Source of the DNA: Haemaphysalis longicornis
Taxonomy: Eukaryota > Arthropoda > Arachnida > Ixodida > Ixodidae
Direction of reading: 5' to 3'
NCBI GenBank assembly: GCA_013339765.2
Contig: CM023449.1
Location: 204,625,422-204,689,421, forward strand
Length of the DNA stretch: 64,000 nucleotides
Below the pieces are notes generated by a model. That model saw nothing but the letters and a program-made list of their open reading frames with translations. It was not told where the DNA came from and ran no database searches. Made by a program: the position numbers and the translations under genes. The stretch's first letter is position 1; each line of letters begins with the position of its first letter. This document shows, in pieces, positions 36,316-47,300 of this stretch.

Positions 36316-37995
36316 AGGGACACTGAAGTGATATGTAAACATTGCGGGATTACTAGCGCAAATTGTAGTCCGGAGTCCCCAGGCCATGTTTCGACCACTC
36401 TAGGCGCGTTTACGCGATTTTATTTAGTAGAAAAACTAATTCGAAAACGCTGTCCTCCTCTCTTTACGCTCGCCCATTTTCTGTGGCGTTTTCGTGTGAC
36501 GTCAGGAGGGGATGAGCTGGCAATTGGCTGCGCCACGGCTGCGCTACTGCACGGCTCCCCGGCCGACTGAGTCAGTCGGCCCAGCGTTTCGTCCGCCGGC
36601 CGCCGGCGGGTCGTCGCAATCAAGGAGGTTAAAAAAAAATTGCTTGGTCGCAATTCGTTCGCTTAGTTGAAACGAAGCCAGGACACGTTTGTGAATGGAA
36701 GAATGTGCCTTTCTTTACTTGGTTTGTTTGCACACTGTATCTAGCTCCAAGTCAAGGTCGCTTCACACAAGCGCTGCACATGCGACGCTTCGCTGACTGG
36801 TACGCCAGTAGGAAAATATAAGGCCTCTTGAAGGCGGGAGAAGAGTCAGCGAAGTCAATATAGGTACTAAGCAAATAAAATCAACTGATATTTTTACCGT
36901 ACAGCGTAAAACTAGGGCGCGGGAAGCACTTTTTTGCGCTGGGCGAACAAGCACAGCGGTCAGCAGCACGACTACGCATCTGCGAACGCTTTTCCGTCTA
37001 CGAAATGCAATTGCTAGACGTGAGCTACTGTGGAAACTCGGGCGACGCTTACTGCACGATCGCAGTACAACAAATAGTCACCTAAGTGGCTTGAAATGCC
37101 AAAACTAAATAAAAGTGTAAACCGGTTGTACAATATATACCCTATATTAGCAAGACGTCGGCGTTCCGCTTCGTGGCCTAGCAGTCTGGGGCGCTAGGAA
37201 TTCTCCGCAAATATTTTGCGAGTCACGAGTTCGAATCCCCGCGGGTACTTGCTTTTTTTTTTTTTGTAAGTTAACTTTTTTGTTTTCCGCCGATGTTTTC
37301 TATATTGAGTTCACCTTTTTTGGGGCCGCAACGTTCATGGCTACACGAACTAGTTCACAAAACGCGCGCAGGCTGGCACTGGCGCGCTAGCGAGTTCTCG
37401 TTGGCGTGCTGTTGCCATAAGCACCGACTGCTTGCAGGCAGTGGGCACAGGCCAGAATGAACAGACCCTTGGCCTAGTGCGAACACGCTTTTTACGATAC
37501 AGGCATGAGGGAGGCAAGCTCCAAATATGGGGGGAAAGCGCATGACATTTGGGCGTCTGCGGGTACGCGGAGGGCGTTCATGCACTGCGTAGGTCTCGGC
37601 TAGTGAATGCTACGACTACAAGCCGTCCTGGGAGGGTTATCTTGTGCATTTTACAGCCGACAACATGGCAGAAGCGCGGTACGATGATTACTGAGATATT
37701 GAGAATGCCCATCCAACAAAGCCATTGGTTATGTTTTACAGAACCGAAACCGAAACCGAAACTTGTGTGATTGCTAACCTTGGGCATCGTCCAATCACGG
37801 CGCCCCTCCTCTCAACGTCACAGCCTTAGTTGGTGCGGCCGCCGCAAACCGCGCATGGTAGTTTTTCTTCTTTCGCGCTTTGTAAAATAATTACCGATTT
37901 GTCAACCGGATAAACGATGAAAAGTGTGCTAATTTGAGCCAGTCTACGCAGTGCAAGCAAAAACGGGAGCTTGACAAATTCACTTCAGTGTCCCT
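36316..37995. mobile_element. TTAA-flanked DNA transposon (piggyBac-type MITE-like), copy 1, 1680 bp
   Basis: It starts AGGGACACTGAAGTG and ends CACTTCAGTGTCCCT, a perfect 15-bp terminal inverted repeat, and is flanked by TTAA at 36312-36315 and 37996-37999, the target duplication of piggyBac-type transposases (family knowledge). It encodes no transposase, so it is non-autonomous. At about 37170-37250 it carries tRNA-like boxes (GTGGCCTAGCAGTCTGG and GAGTTCGAATCCC). A second copy lies at 46510-48153. Confidence 0.88.
37170..37250 (+). repeat. tRNA-like A and B boxes inside the TTAA element
   Basis: TTCGTGGCCTAGCAGTCTGG resembles an A box and CACGAGTTCGAATCCCCGCG a B box, about 50 bp apart, followed by a T-rich stretch that would stop Pol III. 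Conserved in copy 2 at about 47311-47398. Confidence 0.55.
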
Positions 37996-37999
37996 TTAA

Positions 38000-38348
38000 G
38001 ACCCTTCTTCGAGTTGCTACAGACTATATTGCATACTTGTATTGGAGAAAAGGCTGGGAAGCGGCCAATCGAGACAATTATAAAGCGTCAGGGCAAAATC
38101 TAAAACGAAATAGGATAAGCTGACGCAGACAAGTAACTGCAGAGGCGAGATGGCGCCTGCCATCACCTTGATTCAAAGGGGAAGTCTCTTTAGCCATCAT
38201 TATCATCATCATAATCAATCCGCTTGCGTGCGGACACGATGTCGTACGCATAACACCGCAATACGGACTAACGGATTAGTTTCTGAAGAAGCTTATTAGT
38301 AGAACCAGTAAAACTCTCCAGCTTTGAGAAGGCCTCTGAAGATTTGCC
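38000..38348. other. Immediate upstream region of SDHC copy 1
   Basis: Likely promoter/5' UTR. The last 70 bases (GAACCAGTAAAACTCTCCAG and a GGCCTCTGAAGATTTGCC block) are similar to the region before the second SDHC gene (GAACCGTTGCTGAGGCCTCG, AAAATTTGCC), so the 5' UTR was duplicated with the gene. No TATA box chosen. Confidence 0.5.
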
Positions 38349-38365
38349 ATGGCGTACGCGTTGAG
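38349..38365 (+). CDS. SDHC copy 1, exon 1 (start codon)
   Basis: ATGGCGTACGCGTTGAG then donor GTAAGC. The ATG follows GATTTGCC, a context shared with the paralogue's ATG at 53480. Ends two bases into an Arg codon. Confidence 0.9.
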
Positions 38366-41300
38366 GTAAGCATCCCCCGGACGTTTGGTAAAAATGTTTT
38401 TCTTCACTGGGATGAGGACACGGCTCGCCGGAAAGATGCGCTTTTCCGGCCCACGGGAGTTCGAAAGCATGAAATCGCTTGAGATTGCTGATTGAAAGTG
38501 TTTTCGCAACTTTTACGCCGGTTATAATGAAGTGTGCGCCAAGTGATTCTATATAACCAACTGGTGTCGTGCTGTACCGTTTACTGTCCCGTTTACGGTA
38601 GGTTAGCACGGACAAGGTCATACTTACGGACACATGTGATATTTTGCTTGGGTTACATTTGAACACTAGGAAAACGCAGAATCGTTGCGGGACAGTGACA
38701 AAGTGAAGAAATTAAGAACTTGCGCCGCATTTGCACGGTTGCAAGGGGCAAAATCCGGACACCTAGTTCGTTGTAAATGCGAAAGCTGTTATGTCCGGTT
38801 GAACGCCGTTAAGTGCTCCTCGGAGTTTCGTGCTACGAGTATTGTGGGTTTGGCTGCGTTCTTGTGCTCCGTTACCTCTTCTGCGGCCTACTGACACAGG
38901 CGGCCGAGCAGAGGAACTGTCATGGAGGTTTCTTTTTTTTCTTTTTTTTTTTCTTTTTCTTTCACTATGGGGACATCACGATGTCGCTGGTCTGGCTGAA
39001 CGTCAGCATCTCTCCCTCTCTCTGTCTCTCTCTCTCTTCGCACATGTCCTGGTGTTCTGACGCGTATGCTGGTGTTTTTATTCATGAGGCATCGGTTCAT
39101 GCTAGAGTGCTCACACGCTATGGGGCGTATTGCAGCCAAAGTGCATTTAGGAGCCACCACAGACTTTTGTCTTTTAAAAAAATTATCTTCTTTTTTCGTG
39201 GGGAGAGGGAGCGTATGGGGCTACTCAAACGCTAAAACTTTGGTCTGTCTGTCTTCCTGTCACTCGATTCAACCGCCCGGCTATTTAAAAGGTGCAGAGA
39301 AGGCTTGAATACGGAGTATATGTACGCAAGACTACTACTAGAACTGCTGCCATAGCTCGTATAAGTCTACATTCAGTGCAGAGTGGCATAGTCCATAACC
39401 GAGATCACCAGCGCTCTTTTAATTAAGAACACACATTGGATGGGTATTTACTATAGCAAGTAAAAAAAATTTACTTGCGATTCCAGCCCGAAAGTTGATT
39501 CCAGCCCTGATCTTGAAAATGGTGCCTAGTAATGATAAGTAATCCACTCAAAATGCACATCCAAGTGATGAGACATGCAAGCAACTAAGACGCAAAATCC
39601 TGTTTTGACTGGCATGCAAATTTCACGGTGACCTAATCCTAATGGCACACACATCAGAGCGTTTGTTTTCCAATTCTGTACACTTCCTTGCCTTTCCAGG
39701 TGCATGCTATGCACGTACTACATAATACATTCACGGAGGCATTAGACGTGTTTGCTTTGGTGATATGGGTTTGCTATTGGTGTTGGCTCTGTCACTCTTG
39801 CTTGGCCTTTTCATTTTCACTTTTTAGGTGAGAGTTTCTGCTAGGACATGGGTGGCAATATGCATTTGCTTTTGTAGGATTTTTTTTACTCTCACTTTTT
39901 AGGGGAGAGTTTTCATTCCGATGGAAACGTTTGCTTCGCTTTGGCAATACACTTGGCCTTTGTAAACTGGCTTTGCCTTGCCGCATTTTTCCAAGCGCCC
40001 ACAGATGCCGTACAATCTCACCTCCTAACCATAGGTGCTTCGTTTAAAGAAACACTTTAAAAGTGGTGTCCCAAGAAGGTGCGATAAAAGGAAACACTAA
40101 AACTAAAGATGTCCGCTCGAACTGTTTTGAGGACAACAAAAACGAAAGGTCCCAACAGATCATGTGTGACAAATTCAAATGGGAGCAAGTTGAATTGAGC
40201 ATACACTCTAGTCCACTTATAACAACATCCAAGTGCCAAAGAAATCCCATCGTTTTAACCGTGAATTGTTATAAGCGGGTTGCGAAATAACAACACGGAA
40301 CAGAGCTCAAAACATTTTATTCGCATGCCAGCAAGGTGGTACTACTACTAATTTGCGGGAAAGAAGCCACAGTCGGTCACCTTTGTTTGCTGCGTGTGAA
40401 GCTAGCGCAAATCTTCTCCAAGAGCATATCTATAGGTGCTTCACCTAGCTGAGGTAAATTTCCTTGGTGGAAACAAAGTCCCCGAGGGACTGTGTCACGC
40501 ATTGGTTCCTTACGAAGACACTGCCTGAGTAGGCTGCGCAACCGGGTCATTAGAGTCATCACTGTTGCACTTTTGGTGCACAATATCACCGGATTCAATT
40601 GTTATATCCGATATCGTGGCACTGGAGCATTGTAATAAGCGGTTTATTTTGCCATAGAAAGAATACAAAAGTTGACGGTGCCATAGCTGTTAATAGTTAT
40701 ATCCGATATATTGTTATAAACGGTATCGTTATAAGTGGACTCGACTGTTCCTCCATTGCGTTCATTGTGAGAGTAGTGGGGAAAGAGTGGGGAGAATATT
40801 CAGTGACAGGGGCAACAGGAGATGCTTTTCAACTGCATTTGTAGTGAAAAAGGCAAATACGCAGCCAATTTTTCGTTCACTAGGTCATGTAGAGCTCTCA
40901 CTTGTAATAAACGTGATGGGTAGTGGTGCAGCTACACATATGCATGCGTTCTGAAATGTGTGTATAGTTATTAGGGGGTAGAAGTGGTGAGTCGCCTGTA
41001 CTTATGAGTCTTCATTATTCATGTCTGCACTTCCCCTGTTTCCATTTTCTCCCACGCTTTTATCTTGCAGATTTGCCTGCCGAGCCAATGCTCTGAAGCT
41101 TCTGAGGCCGACGGCGACCCTGCCAACAGCGTGGTGAGTTTGTTACGGATGGTGCTGTAACATGCCATAGGGACAAGGGTGCACCGTATCTGAAAATAGC
41201 ATGCTACTTGTGAATGCTGCGCGTGAAAGCTTTTAGTAGGTCGTTGCTGAAGCATACGAAAGAATGCCGGATTATTAAAGACGACAGTCTTTCTTGAATT

Positions 41301-44300
41301 TGAATTGCATTGGGTGGTAGCAGTGAGCGGATAACGACGCTACAGCCCGCTATGACGAATCACTACTCTGCACTTCCAACAGCTTTCACATTGAGTGGAA
41401 CGGCTTTAAATTTTTATTTTTAAACTACACACACTTGAAATTTTCAAAGTGTTATGGCAAACTGAGAACAAATATGCAGTTGGTTCTTGTTAATGCAGCG
41501 TAAGTCTGAACTTGCGCACCATGTTACACCACACTGTTCTGGCGTGATTTATTATTAGCCATGCAGTGTGTACTGGCTTACTTTATACATCTGTGTTCTG
41601 TAAGGATCAGAGAGGGCAACTGTACCACAGCTGCTGTAAATTTATGTAGCTTTGTTATTGCAAAAATTATACGACCAAATAAAATTTCATGTTATAAAAG
41701 TATAGATATTTGGGGCAGATGTGGCGCTAGATCATTTAACACTTGTGTCACCAAGTGCTGCATTTTCCATAGTTTAATTATAATTGAACTACACAATTGA
41801 ATCTTTCGAATGCAGCAGGACTCGTGTGAACGTGACCAGTACAGGGTGTTGTGACGATAATTGGAACACTTTAAAAATTTTTCCTGAGTGAACCGCCGCT
41901 CTGTTCGCGCTCAAACTTCACACGAAGGTCGCAATTTGTGGTCTATTTTGTTTGATACTGGGAGCAACAATGGTACTTACCAGGGTATTCTGAAAATAAA
42001 TAAAAACGATTTTTGCCTATGGGAAAATGGCACCTGATTTGGACGTGCGAGCCAGCGCAAGTTGATGCTGGAACGTCGGAACCACCTGCAGAGTGAAACA
42101 CATGTTTGGGATTCACGTACGGAGCCAAATGGTGCAGCAGACGATCAGGAAATGAACCTAGAAATGAGCTAGCAGACGATCAGAAAACCCGGTTTTCTGG
42201 CTCGCACGTCCAAATCAGCTGCCATTTTACCATAGGCGAAAATCCTTGTTATTTATTTTCAGGATAAACAGGTAAGTACCATCGTTGTTCCCGGTGTCAA
42301 ACAAAATAGACCACAAAATGCGACCTTCATGTGAAGTTTGAGCGCGAACAGAGCGGCGGTTCGCTCAGGAAAACTTTTTAAAGTGTTCCAATTATCGTCG
42401 CAACACACTGTACATCCCAAGATACTTGGGCAACAGTTCGTCCCTTTGCAACAAAGTTTCAAGAAAACAAAACAAAAAAAAATTCCGGGCCATCTCCACT
42501 AACGTGAAACCTGGGGAGGGGCGAAGCGTGCAGTGTACAAGTGTATTCTTGGTGCCTTGGCGTTTTTGTTAAACGAGATTAAACCGCTGGGGGTAGAGGC
42601 ATACAGCTTTGCTTCAAAAGTCTCTTGTTTTTTAAGCACGAAGCATTCTAGCAGCGAAAGGCGTACTCGAGTGTCCCGGTGTTTTTTTAGTACGTGTTAC
42701 GAATCGCTCCAGCACAAGGCGTAAACAAGTGTGCCGGTGTTTTAGTATCGTGACTACATGAGATGATGGTTACGACGACCGCACGAGACGCCAACAGCCC
42801 GAGCCCCCGAAGGGGCTTTGCCCCTAAAAGAAGCTTAAAATTGTTGGCAAAAAGTTTTTTAGGGGGCTTTGTAGTGCAACAGCTCTTTGAATATTCATCG
42901 CAGGACTGCAACGTTTTGCAAGAATGTTTTTTTAACGTGTACATTATACGAGTGAAGGCAGCTTGTGAATTTGTTTTTATTATACTCCAAAGACCAGGGT
43001 CTTAACTTAAAAGTTAGCCTTCGCTGTAGGATTCGCTTTGCCACAATGCGCTTCCGGAGTGTGCACATCGAAGTGTAACAGCTAGGTCTGTGAAGCAAAG
43101 GTGATCCAAATTTGGAATCCCTTACAGTCACACGGTTTGTAACTTGATTTTTTCTGAATTAAGCATACTGCTGGATTGCATTGCCCAGTTTGTTGGTAGC
43201 GTGACACCCTGGCAAAAGCACTCACTGTCTCCTTTCTTTCCGCCCTCTCTCTGGCAGCCTGGCGCCCATGTCTGGAATGAACGCCAGGCAGGAGAAGGCG
43301 ACTGAGGAGTTCTTCATCAAGAACAAGACCCGCGCGCGGCCACTGTCTCCTCACATGAGCCTCTACGTCTTGTAAGAAAAGCCTGCTTGTCGATCGCTCC
43401 TTCAATTGCAGTTCTCAAAGACTTGCGATTGTGTGTACTAGCCGGTGGGCGCCAGTGGGAGCCAGTGCTAGCCGGTGGCCAGTGGGAGGACAGCAGACTG
43501 CATCGTGTTTAAAGTTGACCTCCATGCAGCGAAATGTCGGCAAAAAAGCGGCGAACGATGGCCACTCCGCCGCCGGGGTCGTAAATATGGCTGTTCGCCA
43601 GCGACCTACGCGAGCTAGATGTCGAACGCACGGCAGCGAATGCGACCAGAAGCGGCAAACTGCATTTTGAAGCCACAGCCAATCACAGCTTTGTACTTCT
43701 TGTCTACGCGGAGTGCCTGCACACCTGGCAGCCAAAGAGCAGACGCTCCTTTCGCGCCTTTTCTGGGTACAGTTGTATCTCTTGGACAGTAAGCATGGAG
43801 AGGAGACTCTTCAAGAGAAAAAGACGGTGGCGGCGGGTAGTTGCCATTTGGAGCGTACCACAGTGTGGAAAAGTGTAGCCGAAATGGAGTAGTTCAGCAC
43901 GCGAAACTGAAAGTATCTGCAAAGCAAAACAAGATCAAAGCAAAACCCCCGAGCAGCTTCACCCATTGTTGCCATTTGGAAATGTTTGTGCGCTAACTAT
44001 GAAGTGAGTCTCCAAAAAAAGCTTGTGCAATAAACAAATATGTAAATAAACTATATTTCAGGTGTTTACATCAAGTTTTATTACTTCCTAGTTAGATTTT
44101 GTTGAAGACAAATTGTGAGCAAGGTTATATTTACGCACATGTTGTTTTGGATTGTACATCTGGCAACCTCGATGCAAGCAGCTCGCTCAGCGACGGTGTT
44201 TGCCGCATCTCGTTGCGTGGAGGTTGGGGCGGGCGAAAACTTAGTGACGCGTCAAACTGTGGCGGCCGCCGCGCGAAGTTCGCCGAGAAATTTTGCTGCA

Positions 44301-47300
44301 CGGAGGTCAGCCTTTAGGGCCCTTTTTAAAAAAGGCATGGCTGGGGGCATCGAAAATAGAAAAAGATCAATGCTTTTCGACTCTGTGAAGAAGGACGTCC
44401 AGCAAAGCTTGGTGCAGTTCAAGAAGTGCACGAAACAGTTGCATTGTTTGTAATTTGTGATTGAGCATGCTCTCTAATTAATTAGCCGAGTGAAACTTCG
44501 ACGAACTGGATTTCGTTGTAGCGGACAAACTTGGGGGCTCTCCATTTCCCGCCCATGGAGGCCCACGTATTGATGGCAGACAGGAATTCCACAATATTCA
44601 CTACTTCACTGTGAAGTGCGTAATTGTGAAAAGTAAACGCAACTATCGCGATGTCAGAGTCGTCCTAGCGGCCAATGTTGGTATAATTTTTTTTCCAAGA
44701 TGCCTGCATTAGATTGAGAGCTGTGAAGCATTGGCGAGAAAGTTGGCTTTGCTGCAAGATTAATTTTTTGTCAATGCGACATTTTTCCACACACCCTGTC
44801 TATGCACGCAGTTTTTGATCAAATGCTAGCCTATAACAGCTCCGCTATGAAAATTACTCTGGATCAGAGCAGGCTGTAGTTAGCCTTTACAACTACTAGT
44901 GAGCTTTTCAAACTTATTGGTTTAGAACAGGAACGACACGTTTGCCCATAGCAATGTTTCATTGGGCCTTGATGACATCAAGTCACGTGAAGTGCTGTCA
45001 CCGGGCTGAATCTTGTTGCTGGCTGCATGTTTTTATTTTCATTCACTGTAGTGCGAATGTCGCGCATGAAATGATATGGATGCATTGCTAACTTACCTTC
45101 AGTGTCGGCTTGCCAAGGTAGGGCTGAAGCGTGAGTGCAGGATTCATGCTACAAGCCTCGACACTTAGACTGTTTTCTATCTGTTCATTGTGGTGGAATG
45201 CACAGGTGTGCTACAAAGGAATCTCAATGAATGGATCTGCAACAGCTTTCATCTGAGAGCTGTATTCTTCATGGTGGCGAATGTTGTTACCGGTTAGTCG
45301 CGAGCCAGAGGCAGGGCATGTGTTGTGGTGGTTTTCAGCGACTATCCCCGGTATAACTGACACGATGCTTTCTTTTTTCCTCGCTCTCTTTGTACCAGCA
45401 ACCTGAGCAGGCTGCCGCACATGACCATTGTGCTCTCTCTGGCCCACAGGGCGACTGGCGTTGTCTTGACATCGTGTGAGTATAGTGGTGCCGAACCATT
45501 GAGGGTGCAAACTTGTGGCATGTTTAAAGGGGCAAGGCATACAGAACACAAGTTTGGCTCATTCGAAAGATTGTCTCGTTAGGATCATACTGACACCACT
45601 TTTAACACACACTTCACTCAAGCAAGCTGTTTAATTGGGGAAAAAAAGGGAATGGCCATGCGACCTTGTATCTTGTATATATTCTGCCCCCAATAAAGTG
45701 TGGGTCTTCTTTTGTCAGCTGAGCAGCTGTCGTGCACATCGGCTCTTTCTGCGGGCTCGGGCCGCTCGTGCTCCCGCACGCTCGCGCGGCACCAGCCACG
45801 CGACACGTACAAGGGCTAATAATGGCGATGCATATTTTTTATTTCACAGCCTAACGCACTTTCATTGATAATCAGAGTTATACAATATTTCGACTTTAGC
45901 AACTAACATGTCCACCGAACGCGCTTCAACAACTTCAAGATCAGTGTCCCCCCTTAATCGTGATTGAAAGTGTCCGTGTGACGGGGGTATTACTTTTGTG
46001 CGCCACTTAAAGTGCTTCTCTCTGCTCTCTCTTTTCGCCCTGGGGCGCAGTCGCCTACGGCCTGGCGGCGATGCCCCTGCTGTGCTCGCACCAGTTCCCC
46101 TACTACGTGGAGGCCCTGCAGGCCATGCACCTCTCCCCGCTGCTCACCCTGCCCGTCAAGGCGGGCCTGGCCTTCACCCTCTTCTACCACACCTTCAACG
46201 GCGTCCGCCACCTGGTGAGTGGGGGGGCAGAGCGCTCGCTTTCGACTGTGCGTGTTGAGGCACTCACCTTAACAAAAAAAAAAAAGCTACCTGCCGCGGT
46301 GGCTCAGTGGCTAAGGCGTTGCGCTGCTGAGCCCGAGGTCACGGGTTTGATTCCCGGCCGCAGCGGCCGCTTTTCTGATAGAGGCGAAAAGCAACAATGT
46401 CTGTGTGTACGAGATTTCAGCACATGTTAAAGATCCCCAGGTGGTCAGAATTAATTCGGAGCCCTCCACTGCGGCGCGCCTCATCGCCTGCGCTGTGTCA
46501 ACGCGTTGAAGGGACACTGAAGTGATTTGTAAACAATGCGGGATTACGAGCACAAATTGTAGTCCGGAGTCCCTAGGCCCTGTTTCGACCACTCTGAGCG
46601 CGTTTACGCGAATTTATTTTCGGAAATGCTGTCCGCCTCTCTGCACTCTGGCCCATTTTCTTTGGCGTTTTCGTGTGTCGTCAGCAGGAGAGGAGCTGGC
46701 AATTGGCTGCGCTACTGCACGGCTCGCCGACCTTTTGCGACCGAGTCAGTCGGCCCAACGTTTAGTCCGCCGGCCGCCGACGGGTCGTCGCAATTCGCTC
46801 GATCAGTTGAAACTAAGCCACAACACGTTTGGGAATGGAAGAATGCGCCTTTATTTTACTTCGTTAGTTTGTACACTGTATCTAGCTCCAAGTCAAGGTC
46901 GCTTCACACAAGCGCTGCACAAGCGCACATGCGACGCTTCGCTGACTGGTACGCCAGTAGGAAAATATAAGGCCTCTTGAAGGGGGAGAAGAGTCAGCGA
47001 AGTCAATATAGGTACTAAGGAAATAAAATCAACTGATATTTTTACCGTACAGCGTAAACTAGGGTGCGGGAAGCACTTTTTTGCGCTGGGCGAACAAGCA
47101 CAGCGGTCAGCAGCACGACTACGCATCTGCGAACGCTTTTCCGTCTAAGAAATGCAATTGCTAGACGTGAGCTATTGTGGAAACTCGGGGGACGCTTACT
47201 GCACGAGCGCAATACAACAAATAGTCACCTAAGCTGCTTGAAATACTAAAACTAAATAAAAGTGTAAACTGGTTATACATTATATACCTTATATTTCCAC

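Larger units (their letters stand above)
38366..41070 (+). other. SDHC copy 1, intron 1
   Basis: A T-rich tract and (CT)n lie at about 38930-39035; an inverted-repeat element lies at 40210-40741. No other feature recognised. The first 40 bases keep a GACGTTTGGTAAAA word also present in intron 1 of the paralogue. Confidence 0.7.

Noticed and set aside
37740..37765. ACCGAAACCGAAACCGAAAC triplet of hexamers (telomere-like or interferon-type repeat).
   Set aside because: Only three units, inside the TTAA element; copy 2 has two units, so this is simple slippage within a transposon.
44110..44460. Open frame of 112 codons in SDHC copy 1 intron 3.
   Set aside because: No domain and no splice sites; GC-rich part resembles dispersed repeat sequence.
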